This document shows, piece after piece, positions 1 through 12,008 of a stretch of 64,000 nucleotides of DNA. Below the pieces are notes generated by a model that had not been told where the DNA came from, did not search any database, and saw nothing but the letters and a program-made list of their open reading frames with translations. The translations under genes and the position numbers were made by a program. Origin of the DNA: Portunus trituberculatus (lineage: Eukaryota > Arthropoda > Malacostraca > Decapoda > Portunidae); NCBI RefSeq assembly GCF_017591435.1, contig NC_059268.1:13996684-14060683 (forward strand). The letters run 5' to 3'. How positions within the stretch are numbered: position 1 is the stretch's first letter; every line of letters begins with the position of its first letter.

Positions 1-1116
<1,116 letters not shown>

Positions 1117-1231
1117 AGTCACAAGGTCACCAACCTGAGGACATACACTCAGTACCTGGTGTCTCTACAAGTGATCAACCCTGAAGGCCTGGGACCAACC
1201 TCCACTGTGGCTGTCATGACCGACGAGGGCG
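1117..1231 (+). CDS. Ptp99A: RPTP exon: C-terminal half of an FN3 domain
   Basis: The exon starts with codon-phase 0 after TTTTTCAG and ends with one base of the next codon before the donor GTAAGT. Its 38 codons begin SHKVTNLRTYTQYLVSLQVI and continue with NPEGLGP and a serine/threonine-rich end (TSTVAVMTDEG). This is the classic second half of an FN3 domain: the 'L..yT.Y.V.v' strand followed by the N.EG.GP turn. The first half of the domain must come from an exon upstream of the window. The split codon G|TG becomes Val when joined to the exon at 16338, giving ...DEG-V-PGPPENL, a normal FN3-FN3 linker. Oddity: the donor runs straight into a roughly 80-bp (GT)n array. Confidence 0.87.
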
Positions 1232-1233
1232 GT

Positions 1234-1235
<2 letters not shown>

Positions 1236-1315
<80 letters not shown>
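1236..1315 (+). repeat. (GT)n array abutting the 5' splice site
   Basis: A pure run of about 80 bp that begins within the donor sequence GTAAGTGTGTGT. Confidence 0.95.
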
Positions 1316-1316
<1 letters not shown>

Positions 1317-1641
1317 CTAACCAAATTACATCTTTTACAGAAGTGAATGAAGCTTGCGATGTCTTGCTCTTCATTATCTTTCAGTCTTCATTGTGTGCTT
1401 TAGGGAAGGGAGCTGTATAACAAAAGTATTAATAGAATAGATAGATAAACAGATAAATAGCCAGACAGTCAGATAGATATTGCACTGACCACACCTTACT
1501 GTCCTTCACCACATCTAAATCAAACATACTTGTATATAAAAAAAAAAAAAAGTCGAACCCTTTTAACTATACCAATTGAGTTCCACAAATACATAAACCC
1601 TTGAACGTATATTCATAGGAACCCAGCAGTGAGAAAGAATC

Positions 1642-1855
1642 TTAACCCCTTCAGTATCATGGCACGTTCTCTAATTCAATCTGCTTAATACTTGGTGATT
1701 CTATACAGCTTCAGAAACTCACGTGGGGGATTAAAATAGTGAAAACTCTGGTCATTAATCTTCTGAACTCTATAGAGCCTTTCTGATATAAATAAAATGG
1801 TCTAATCGTACCCAAAAATCAAGGTTAAAATGTGTCCCAGTACTGAAAGGGTTAA
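1642..1855 (+). mobile_element. TTAA-flanked MITE copy 1
   Basis: It begins TTAACCCCTTCAGTATCATG and ends CCCAGTACTGAAAGGGTTAA, so the ends are inverted repeats including TTAA. The interior contains the family marks TATACAGCTTCAGAAAC, GGGGGATTAAAATAGTGAA and CCATTAATCTTCTG-like words. Confidence 0.85.
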
Positions 1856-2131
1856 TGAGAAATAGCGTAGTTCCTCACCAATAATAAATGTACGACTGTA
1901 TCCAACATCTGACCTGCTTTCCACACACCCACATACCCAGACACGAGCCTCCCACTCCTGCCGCCTTCTCTTCGCTATCTCGTGAGTTCTGTACACTGGC
2001 TTGCCGTGTCCCCGAGGCGCTCTTCGTGTAGCTCATCAATAGGTTTATCCGAGATCGTTTATCTAACACTCCGCCCATCGCCGCCCCGAGAGATGTTATG
2101 AAACGCGAGTGGTGGAACAAAAGCTTCAGCG

Positions 2132-2133
<2 letters not shown>

Positions 2134-2203
<70 letters not shown>
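2134..2203. repeat. (CA)n followed by poly-A
   Basis: CA dinucleotides from 2134 to 2186, then about 18 A. Confidence 0.95.
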
Positions 2204-2295
2204 TATGTATCGTATTAGCAAGGAATTATTAAGATATATATGAAGTGTATCTGAATTACATTACGTGATCAAAAAGGGCAACGGACACAACGAAG

Positions 2296-2490
2296 GGCCG
2301 CCGTGATACAGTGGAACCATGCGCGCTTTGGGGTCCGAGGGGTCTCCAAGCGCACGGGTTCGAGTGTAGGTTGGGCTTCCTCACCCGGGGCAACGGTTTC
2401 CTAGCGGATGGGCTTTGAGATAGGAAGTACCACAAAAAGTATCCCCTTTATCCCATAAATTCCCGTGAAAAAAAGCCCACATGGTATAAA
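2296..2490 (+). mobile_element. tRNA-derived SINE, copy 1 (internally deleted)
   Basis: The copy begins GGGCCGCCGTGATACAGTGG, contains an A-box-like word (TGATACAGTGG) and a B-box-like GGTTCGAG, and ends CCCACATGGTATAAA. It is nearly identical to the copy at 29640, except that 19 bases are missing right after the B-box core, between two CGA words. The long variable-arm-like segment suggests a class II (Leu/Ser-type) tRNA ancestor; that is inference. Confidence 0.8.
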
Positions 2491-2544
2491 TAAAAAAAAA
2501 CTACAAAAAAAAACTGGTACATTACTGGAATAAGCTCAATTATA

Positions 2545-2625
2545 AGATTATAAGAACATAAGAAAAGAGGGAAGCTGCAAGAGGACGCTAGGCCTATACG
2601 AGGCAGTCCCAGTGTCAGGCTGTTG
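2545..2625. repeat. Dispersed repeat shared with 58250-58320
   Basis: AAGAGGGAAGCTGCAAGAGG and a following TAGGCCTATACGAGGCAGTCC-like stretch match AAGGGAAGCTGCAAGAAGCC and its continuation in the 58211 intron. Confidence 0.65.
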
Positions 2626-2988
2626 ATGCTGTCAGTAGGGAACTTGAAGAGAAGAATAGACCGTTTCATGGACAGTAATGATAGGTGAAGTAAGGTTTGG
2701 CGAGGGAGAAAGCTAAGTGAATGTCTTTGGGCTTCTTGTGGCTTCGCGTGTGTTCCTGTGTTGTCATTTTTTGGTTCAGTAATTCAAGTGAAGTTTATGC
2801 AACATCGTAGCTTGATGGACGAAAGTGATCAAGTTGCAATGAGTTAGTTTTGGTGAAAGAGATGTAACAGTTTTTTTTTATTTATTTATTTATTTTATTT
2901 TTATTTTTTCATTAACCACATAGTCAAGTGTTCAGTTGCCGCTGTCATGACGAAACCTTGAGATGACGTGACGAGTTTTTGAAGCGAG

Positions 2989-3186
2989 TTAACCCCTTCA
3001 GTACCGTGACGCGTTCCAGTACTATTTAGTGACTTTATGCTCTCAGAAACGTATATGGGGGATTAAAATTGTGAATACTGTGGCTATTAATATTCTGACC
3101 TCTGGAGACCCTTCCTAATGTCAAATAACGGTCTAATCGTACACAAATCTCAAAGTAGAAATGTGTCCCAGTACTGAAGGAGTTAA
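2989..3186 (+). mobile_element. TTAA-flanked MITE copy 2
   Basis: It has the same ends (TTAACCCCTTCAGTACCGTG and CCCAGTACTGAAGGAGTTAA) and interior as the 1642 copy. It is slightly shorter because of a deletion in the left part. Confidence 0.85.
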
Positions 3187-3430
3187 ATATACAAAGCTCC
3201 CCGTTCAGATATCCCCGAAATTTATAAAACACTCATGTGCATCCTTGACGTCACAGTTATCATCACATCAGCACTGTAATCACGTCCACCGGCTTCTCAG
3301 AGTCTTCCTTTTGTTTCTCATTTCGTCATCTTCGCATCCCACACCTTGAGATGCCTCCGTCAGCCTCTCGACTCTCCTGAAGCAGCGGAGTGGAGATTGT
3401 ATGATGATTAGGAAATTATGTCACGGCTGT

Positions 3431-3432
<2 letters not shown>

Positions 3433-3521
<89 letters not shown>

Positions 3522-3760
3522 AATTACGAGATTTATTGTCCTGGTGTGAACTCAGACTGAAATTAAAGTTTTATGTTGCTATTGGATGATTAGGAAATAT
3601 TTATTATACTTGAATATCATTAAACAAACATTTTTTCCTTCCTTCTTGACTCCTTCTCCTTTTCCTTCTCCTTCTCCTTCTCCTTTTCCTTCATCTCCAC
3701 CTCCACTTCCACCTTCACTTCCACCTCCTCCTCCACCTCCTCTTCGAAAAAGCCTTTCTT
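3433..3760. repeat. (TC)n array and CTT/CCT/CCA-rich tract
   Basis: (TC)n at 3433-3519. A pyrimidine-rich, degenerate CTTCTCC/CACCTCC tract lies at about 3625-3755. Confidence 0.9.
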
Positions 3761-4043
3761 TATGTCTAACTGTTTGTTCCCTATTCATAAACGCTTTGTT
3801 CTCTAACCACGACTATTTTCAAAGGCCACAGAGATGACTAGCCCGGTTCTCAAAGAGTGTTTCCTTCTGTTGATCGTGTTGAAATTTTATTAATCCATAA
3901 GTATAAGTCTACAGCCATAAAAAAAATAAATAAAACACCCTTAACCTTTAAAATCCATGTGGTCTCTTGAAACATATTAAATCAATCTACTCCATCTTGA
4001 AATCGTACAAATCTAGACATTTTAGACTGAGAATTTCTACAGT

Positions 4044-4256
4044 TTAACCCCTTCAGTACCATGACGTGCTTTCATATTCATTCTGGTTACTACTTGGTGA
4101 TTCTATACAGCTTCAGAAACTTCTGTGGGGATGAAAATAGTGAAGACTGTATCCATTAATCTTCTGCCCTCCATAGACTTCTCCTAATGTCAATAAAATC
4201 GTCTAATCACACCCAAAAATCATGGTAAAAATGCGTTCCAGTACTGAAAGGGTTAA
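4044..4256 (+). mobile_element. TTAA-flanked MITE copy 3
   Basis: The ends are TTAACCCCTTCAGTACCATG and TCCAGTACTGAAAGGGTTAA, with the standard interior. Confidence 0.85.
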
Positions 4257-4737
4257 GAGGGGGTTTGAGTGTGCGTTGACAGCATTCCTACACCACCAGT
4301 ACATTTGAGACACCAAGATATAATACTCCAGCGTACTTGCGTGTCTGAATTGGTGAGTGTTAAATGAGAATGTATGCAGTTGGGTTCCCTTGTTATATTC
4401 AGACAAAACGGAGATGTAAGATTCGTATGTGGAAGACCTGAACTGAAGCCGGTAGAGAAACAAATATAGACCAATCATGCATTCGAGTACACCTGACGAT
4501 AAAGATAAATAAAGAAGAGATAAGATAGATAAGCAAACTTCCAGCCAACTACACATAGAAATAAGACACGTGTATGAATGACCTACCGAAGTGAACCCGG
4601 TAGAGAAATTAGATGTATCAATTATGTATTCAAGTAAACCTGACGGAGAGACAAAGAGATAAGATAGATAAGCTAACCTGCCAACTAGACATCAATCTTC
4701 CTACGAGACTTGAAGACATTTTTCCCTTTCTTTCGGC

Positions 4738-4830
4738 TGATCCTTTGACCTGCAAGGGGACTGGCAATTAAGTGGGCCTTTTTTTTTTATTTCATGTTGC
4801 TCTTGGCCAGTTTCCTCTCTTACATAAACA
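4738..4830 (+). repeat. Dispersed repeat tail shared with 16800-16922 and 55285-55360
   Basis: The copies share CTGCA.GGGGACT.GCAA, a T-rich stretch, and (G)CCAGTTT(T)CC(C)CTCTTACATAAA at the end. The third copy is weaker. This is probably the 3' end of an interspersed element. Confidence 0.6.
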
Positions 4831-5152
4831 CCACTATAATATAACAGAATCATCTCACTCTGCTCCATCATGACAGTGCCAGGGAACCGAGGAAAAATCT
4901 CACATTATACACAAATACTCCACTACTAGGCACAATTCAATACAGTGTTCCAGGACTTAGCCATGTATCACATCACAGGCTTTAATTGGTACGTATCACT
5001 CAAGTCCCTGGTTACCGTCACCTCGCTCCGTTCCTCCCCACTCCTATTCGGCTCGTTCACCATTCTCTACAGCCCAACAGAGCTAGCGAGGTGTGGAGGA
5101 GGTGGTTTGCATTCCGTCACGTTGATGGGCGTAGTCTGGCTGCTTCTTTGTT

Positions 5153-5800
5153 GTCAAGTTGTGGCATGTATTCAGAAACGCTTTGCTCTCTCACTGTAAC
5201 TATTTTCCAAGGCCACAGAGATGAGTAGGCGTGTTCCCAAGAGTGTTTGTCCTGTTAATAATTCATAAAACTTGTTCATTTGTCACTAGAAATATTGTTG
5301 CATCTTTCTTGTCAAGTTGTTCATGGACTGTATTGAGAAACGCTTTGCTCTCCCACTGCAACTATTTTCCAAGGATATATAAATGATTAGACAGATTCCC
5401 ACTAGTGTTTGTCATGTTAATCATTTAAAAATATTATTGATTTGTCCCTAGAATTTCGTGTCAAGTTGTTCATGGCCTGTATTCAGAAACACTTTGCTCT
5501 CCCACTGCAGAAATTTTCCAAGGCTACATAACTGATCAGGCTGGTTCTCTAGTGTTTGATCTGTTAATTATTTGGAAACCTCGTTAATTTTTGCTAGAAA
5601 TATGGCTGCATCTTTTTTGTCAAGTTGTGCGTGGCCAATACTCAGAAACGCTTTACTTTCTCACTTCAACTATATTGGCTATATAATTAACTGGGCAGGT
5701 TCTAGAGTGTTTGATCTGTTAATAATCTAGAAAAGCTATAAAAAACACTTAAAAACCTGTTTGACTTCAATTAGAGCACTTTTGAAAGTTATGGAGGTGT
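5153..5800 (+). repeat. Four-unit degenerate tandem array, about 155-bp period
   Basis: Units begin at about 5167, 5329, 5478 and 5637, each with a version of TGTATTCAGAAACGCTTTGC. Each then carries CTATTTTCCAAGG and GTGTTTG..CTGTTAAT, and the first three also GTCAAGTTGT near the end. Single relatives occur at about 3781, 6401, 35766 (and inverted at 35895), 22755 (inverted), 37364 and 49567 (inverted), so the unit belongs to a dispersed family. Confidence 0.8.
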
Positions 5801-7313
5801 GGGCAGAAGTGTTTCAGAATATGTCTCTTCATCGACGCCTCATTTTTGTTCCTTTCCTCGAGTACACCAGCCCTGCGTGTATCTCCTGACTTATTGAAGG
5901 AGTGTCTTGAGGGTTTATTTTACAGGAAAGATTCAAGGAAAGGCTCTGATGTATATTCGATGTGGAGTGATTAAGACTTTTTTTCATGTAAGAGCAACAC
6001 TGGCCAAGGACAATAGAGTAAAGAAAAGACCCATTTATATACCAGTTCCTAAAGAAAGAAAGGAAGGAAGGAAAGAATGTCAAACGGATAATACAAACGC
6101 ATACGCAAGTTGAGCATTGTGAAAGCTAGCTGAAACTATGCTGGAATGGAATCTTGGGTGTGTTGATGTTGCTGGTGGTATTACTGAAGCTGCTGTGGGT
6201 GTCGATTTGCTGCATTCACAAACCCAGTGGCCCGTTGACGTGATAGTTCCTTTGGCCAGGTGTTGCCGAATTTCCTTTGTGGTTATCGTATTGTATGACG
6301 TCCGTGTGAGCGAAATGTGAGGTACGTGGTGGTTTGCGGTGGTGTGTGATGCTGAACAGATGAGTTTTGTGGAAATTATATCTGCATGACACTTAGACAT
6401 GTATTCAGAAACGTTTTGCTTTCTTACCACGACTATTTTCAAAGGCTACAGTTTTTTTTAAGTTTCTCTTTTCCTATCAAAATGTAGAAATCTTGTTCAT
6501 TTAACACTACAACTATATGAAAACACCCTTGAAAACTCTTGTCACTTCAACTAGATGCGGTGAGGGAGTGTTTTAGATGAGGAACTAACTATTGAGGGCG
6601 AGATTGTGCCTGTCACGATATCTGAGAAACACGTGTGCTTGGTTTCCTCTCTCGCGTGTGTGTGTTCCTACGAGGGATGTGTGTTGTAAGGAGGTAGGCT
6701 TGTGTGGCTGTGCTTGGAGGAAGACTTGAAGTGTTGAAGGTGGTAATGTGGGTGTTACTTGATAGAGGGACGGGTCATTGAGGGCTGTTTGTATTATGAA
6801 GCACAATACTCCTCTTTTTCACTTTATCTATCTATCCCTTTGGCATATAGTGTTGTAAATTACCAGAATGTTTGTTGAAGCACCATAAAGTGAGTGAGCT
6901 CCTCTTAAGATCGTGCTTGAAATTAAAAGCACTTTAGCCTCTCATTGCAAGACGTCACTATGGTTAGCTCGTGTTGGTGGTGGTGTTGGTGGTTGATGGT
7001 AGTGATGATGGTGTTAGTTTGAATACTTTGAGTCTGTATCTTTGAGGTGAGGATATGTACTAGTCCAGCTGTAGGATTAGCAGGAGTAATGGTAGTGTTT
7101 ATTTGTGTAGACTAAACAAAGGGAAATCAGCCCATTCAATGTATAAAGATCGTGTGTGGCTTTGATATTAGACTCATTCGTGTGTGTTGATAATCATGTG
7201 CTTTCAAAATGAGACGGAAGCTTTACATTCTTGGACGGTATTGATCATCGACTGCATGAGTGGGAGGGAGCTAGCGATCAGTAGAATGTGTAGCAGATGT
7301 GTGTAGATGTTGA

Positions 7314-7522
7314 TTAACTTCTTCCCTACCATGACGCGTCTTCATATTATGTTTTTTTATTTGATGATTTTATACAGCTTCAGAAATTTATATGGGGGAT
7401 TAAAATAGTGAAGACTCTGGCCATTAATCTTCTGAACTCCGTAAACCCTTCCTAATGTTAATAAAATCGTCTAATCACACCCAAAATTTATAATAAAGAT
7501 GCGTTCCAGTAGAAGGAGTTAA
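7314..7522 (+). mobile_element. TTAA-flanked MITE copy 4
   Basis: The ends are degenerate (TTAACTTCTTCCCTACCATG and GCGTTCCAGTAGAAGGAGTT), with the standard interior TATGGGGGATTAAAATAGTG. Confidence 0.8.
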
Positions 7523-7949
7523 GAACTGCATTGATTATATGAGTTACGTACGTGGGAGGGAAAGATTACAAGAACGTACGGGAGTGGTTCACTGACTAAA
7601 GGTGCGTGGGAGGTGTCCATTAGTTATAAATACACGGGAGAGGAATAAATAGCATGAGGTCAGGCAGTTTATTACATTTTCACACGTGGGAGGCGTTGAC
7701 AATTAACCGCATGCGTAAGAGATATTGATTATTATAACCTGAGAACAGTTTTTTACCTGTGTATGTATGAACACATTGAGACTTGCCCGTGCTTTGCCAA
7801 GGGAAGTTTTGCAGGGAAAGGGAAGAGGACGTGGGTGGTTTCAGGGTCTGTTTGGGGTTTTTAAGGGTCTGGATGTAGGGTAGAGAAGATGTGTTTGTAA
7901 GGGATTGGGAGGTTATGCAAGCTCTCTTAAACTGTACTGACCTAATTCC

Positions 7950-7952
<3 letters not shown>

Positions 7953-7998
<46 letters not shown>

Positions 7999-8003
7999 TT
8001 TTT
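7953..8003. repeat. (TC)n plus poly-T
   Basis: TC dinucleotides to 7990, then 13 T. A further T-rich low-complexity stretch, with TTTA repeats and a 24-T run, lies at 8100-8255. Confidence 0.9.
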
Positions 8004-8353
8004 CATTGGCTAGATTTCTATATTCATAAAAAAAATTCAAGTCTTTTTCTTTCTTATTTTCTGAGTTGCCGTTCACTTTTTCAGCTCCCACACCCTTTTT
8101 TCCACTTTTATTCTATTTATTTATGCATTTACGTATCTTCTTTCTTTATTTCATTCTATGTTATTTTTATTTTAGTTTTATTTATTCGTTTATTTTAGCT
8201 ATTTTTTTTATCTATTTATTTATTTATTTACTTTTTTTTTTTTTTTTTTTTTTTGCAGTCTCTCCAGGTTTCCCTTAAGAGTTTCCTGGTGTAGGGGATA
8301 CCTTATGTATAACTTCTGACGGTAACATTGGAAGTGTATAAGTGCACGTTTTC

Positions 8354-8412
8354 TTTACCTCTTCGATACTGACACGTATTTTAACCTGATTTTTTAGTGT
8401 GATTAGACTTTG
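8354..8412 (-). mobile_element. TTAA-MITE end fragment
   Basis: A terminal part only, in reverse orientation: TACCTCTTCGATACTGACAC, then a stretch leading to GTGTGATTAGAC. The rest of the element is not seen. Confidence 0.5.
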
Positions 8413-8689
8413 CATGTTTCCAGTCAGCAGCGTTAAGAAAGATTAGCAGATGAAAGTTAGTGCAGTGAAGCTAGTGGTCACCTCCCGGCAGGATTCTCTC
8501 AAAGCGTCGGTCTTTTGGGGAAAGCGTCGATTCTAGGCACCTCCCTCGAAATATTATGAGTTACCCTTAAAGGTTTTCTGTAGTTCCTTTACAATTACTT
8601 TATGTGAAAAGCGACGCCCAACTCAAACAAAAGGTAGAAATGTCTGCACACTGATACTCATCTTTGTTACGCCTCCACTGGGTTGTCAT

Positions 8690-8692
<3 letters not shown>

Positions 8693-8737
<45 letters not shown>

Positions 8738-8825
8738 ACACAAACGTTCAGCGAGTATTGACACAAAAGTTTCAAGATACCGCCAACACAAGAATTACGA
8801 GACGTGTCAGTGCAGCCTGCGTGAA

Positions 8826-8887
<62 letters not shown>

Positions 8888-9013
8888 CCTTGTGTTCATC
8901 AGTCACCAGCTTGCCCTTCATGTGGGACGAGCAGGTCATCCCGGGACGAAGACTGACGCACACATGAAACCTAGTTTTCCATCTGCACAGTAGAGTTGTA
9001 ATGAATTTGCTTT

Positions 9014-9078
<65 letters not shown>
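8693..9078. repeat. (CA)n and two (TC)n arrays
   Basis: (CA)n at 8693-8733, (TC)n at 8828-8885 and (TC)n at 9021-9078, separated by unique sequence. Confidence 0.93.
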
Positions 9079-9081
<3 letters not shown>

Positions 9082-10083
9082 GTTTGTTTTTATAGATCTC
9101 ATAAGTATCCATTTAGAGTAAAAAATGTGTAGTATGTATGTACAGTACATAAGCAAGTCTTTTAAAATAATGTCTGATTTCATAGGATGCAGATGCATTC
9201 GTATTAGTATTTATTTTATGCACCACTCATGGAAGCTTTAATGCATATCAAATGAAGTGTGTCTTGGAAGCATACGCTGGAGTGCCCGCTGAAGGAGGAA
9301 GGAAAGAGGAACAGTGTGGAAACAGACAGACCGACACCGTCCACGCCGGGAGGCTTGGAGGGGGAGGGAAGGAGGGAAAGGAAGCTGGCGTTGCCTAACA
9401 GTGTATATTCAGGTCTTACCTGTCTCATAAAATGCCAGAATAGCACCTGTGGAGTCACCAAATCATATATCGCCGCTAACTCAACTGCAGTACTTAGCCA
9501 GGGGGCGTACTAACGTGGAAGGAGACAGCTGGACTGAGAAAATATGCTGAAAACAAGAGAAGTGGCAAGACCAGCTGATGCAAGTGCCAGGTGTCGCCGG
9601 CGGCCGCCACTCCCTCACTACCCTCGACATTGACCTCCCTCTCGGCCCACGGGGGCACCTCTGCCGCATCATATGCACCCTACCATTATAAGCCGGCCCG
9701 CCAACGCTCCAGACAAGGCCCTGCAGCAAGGAGCTCATTGAAATATCTGAAATTATTCTGAATTAGGTGACAGGTGGAGCTTTGTCCCAGTTCCGGCCGT
9801 CAATTATCCCGTCGCCGTGCACCCACCCCCCCTTCCCCTCACCTGCTGGTCCTGGCCAGGAATACAGGGGCGCCCACCCCGTCCTCAGGTCAATATCGTA
9901 TGCCAGGGTTCAGCAAGTGGCAAGTAGGAAGCCTATCTCCATCGTGGTTATTCTCAAAGTGGCCTCAACCATTCAATTGTTGGCCTTGTGGCCACACACA
10001 AAAGTGTTCAGATGACATGATGGTGGGCCCATTCACCCTTACTCGGGCCAGAGCTACGTGGAATACAGACGCGAGTCTGACAG

Positions 10084-10087
<4 letters not shown>

Positions 10088-10144
<57 letters not shown>

Positions 10145-10476
10145 CAGTTAGACATAGGTTAATTAAATTCCTATCGTTTCATATCAGTGGTTTGGACAAT
10201 TTGTCGCTATGAGTAACTGTAATTTTCTGTAGCACACAGCTTTAGTACACTTATTCATCCCTTGCCCTCTACAGCAAGAACAGAAAGTGTTTCGTTTCAT
10301 GTGTATCATATACTTTTGTAAATTTGCTGTAGATGTTAGTGCTCCCTGCACTGCCACAGCTGCTCACCTGACTGGTTGACAGGTCTCGTGTGTCCCTCAA
10401 CACTCGTCAGCCAAATTAAAATGTGGTGTTCTGTATGAATGAGCAGCCCGTGGAGAACCAGTGTGATTCACTTACT

Positions 10477-10548
<72 letters not shown>
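10088..10548. repeat. Two (AC)n arrays
   Basis: Arrays at 10088-10143 and 10481-10548. Confidence 0.93.
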
Positions 10549-10550
<2 letters not shown>

Positions 10551-10959
10551 GTTAATTTCAGAAATGTAAAAAAAAAAACACTCAGTTTACCATTACTCCC
10601 TCCTCTTCATTTATAAATGATCATGTAAAGCAAGAGTTTATTAATATTTTTTCAGGTATATGTTTAACCTACTTGAGCTCCATTTGATTCTACAACATTA
10701 AAGAAATCATCTTAAAGCAAAAATCAATCACTGCTTTTCCGTGACCTTCGAGCAAGGATGGCATATGTGATGTTCCAGTACGTTGCTCCCTACTTGACAT
10801 GTTTTGTATTGTTCTGTCTCTATCGTGCTCGTACAAGGTTAACAATTATTACAGTCATGATATATAAATTAAGTATTATTTTATTAATGAGCAAGGAAAG
10901 TCATAACACTGTAAAACACCCAATGTTTACATTTACTGGAAGGTCTTTTCGAACACTGA

Positions 10960-11084
10960 TGCGAGCATCACGTGAGATGGCGGCGGGCCAACACAACAGT
11001 GTATCGGCAACCATGGGAGAGGGAGGATGTGCGTGGGCTGTTCCGTGCTAATTGTATAGAACAAATTTTTTTTTTTTTTTTAAT
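10960..11084 (+). promoter_or_regulatory. Possible promoter region of the alternative first exon
   Basis: Just upstream of the candidate signal-peptide exon, a more GC-rich patch contains GAGATGGCGGCGGGCC, which matches the core GATGGCGGC seen in YY1-type promoter elements. A short AT-rich sequence (ATTGTATAGA) and a run of T follow before the ATG. The placement fits a promoter, but this is weak motif evidence only. Confidence 0.25.
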
Positions 11085-11163
11085 ATGACTTACCTTGGAA
11101 CTTTTGGTCTTCTGTTATTATGTGCTGTGTTAGTGAAGTGCGACATGGACGATGACGAGAAGG
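11085..11163 (+). CDS. Candidate alternative first coding exon with signal peptide
   Basis: An ATG at 11085 (A at position -3) opens 26 codons. They begin MTYLGTFG, continue with the hydrophobic core LLLLCAVLV, then KCD and an acidic tail (MDDDEK). The open stretch meets a near-perfect donor, G|GTAAGTGAG, at 11164. This looks like a short n-region, a hydrophobic h-region and a signal peptidase site around KC/D. The exon ends in phase 1, exactly the phase needed by the exon at 16338, giving ...DDDEK-V-PGPPENL and an isoform that starts with a complete FN3 domain. Upstream at about 10974 lies GAGATGGCGGCGGGCC, a YY1-like and CpG-containing promoter-type sequence. Caution: a run of about 17 T sits just before the ATG, the exon is short, and there is no transcript evidence. 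It could be a chance match. Confidence 0.45.
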
Positions 11164-11430
11164 GTAAGTGAGTGAGAGCGGTGGTGTGTGTGTGCGTGGA
11201 GTAGCAAGGCGGTGTGATGTGGCCCCGAGCACCGCACGCTGCTCGCTGGAGACTACACTTCAGTTGTGTTGTGTCGCGTCACCTTGCCCTGTGTTGCTCC
11301 TCCTTCAGTAGAGGTCTTGCTGTCCTGAGTTTGAACCCGCGCCAGTTTTGAGCCAACGATGACCTTGTGCTGTGGTGTGCCCGTGTTAAAAATCAATAGA
11401 CGATGTGTGGGAGTAGTGACCCTCAGGTAC

Positions 11431-11595
11431 ACACACACACACACACACACTGCTGCAGGTTTGGGCCCCGTGAGGCGGGTAGTGGTGGGCGCCGCGGCCG
11501 TGTCTCCAGCAGGAATGTGACTGCAATGCCTGGTCGCACACTGTTGTATGCTAATATCGCGGCGGTGTCTGCTGCGGCACTGCTGCCCCGAGATG

Positions 11596-11641
<46 letters not shown>

Positions 11642-11742
11642 CATAGATATATACCAAACATCGTAGACAGGGTTTTCCAGTGCAATGTTATAACTTAGGT
11701 CAAAGGTTGAAGCAACCAAGTTCTTAAACACGCGCGCGCGCG
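11431..11742. repeat. (CA)n, (GT)n and (CG)n runs
   Basis: (CA)n at 11431-11450, (GT)n at 11599-11639 and a CG-dinucleotide run at 11730-11742, all alternating purine-pyrimidine. Confidence 0.9.
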
Positions 11743-11779
11743 CGTTTATCAGTTTATCTAACCATATATATTTATCTTA

Positions 11780-12008
<229 letters not shown>

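Noticed and set aside
9774..10151. Non-repeat open frame in a GC-richer stretch
   Set aside because: No domain or initiation context, no matching splice sites joining it to the receptor, and it ends in a CA array.
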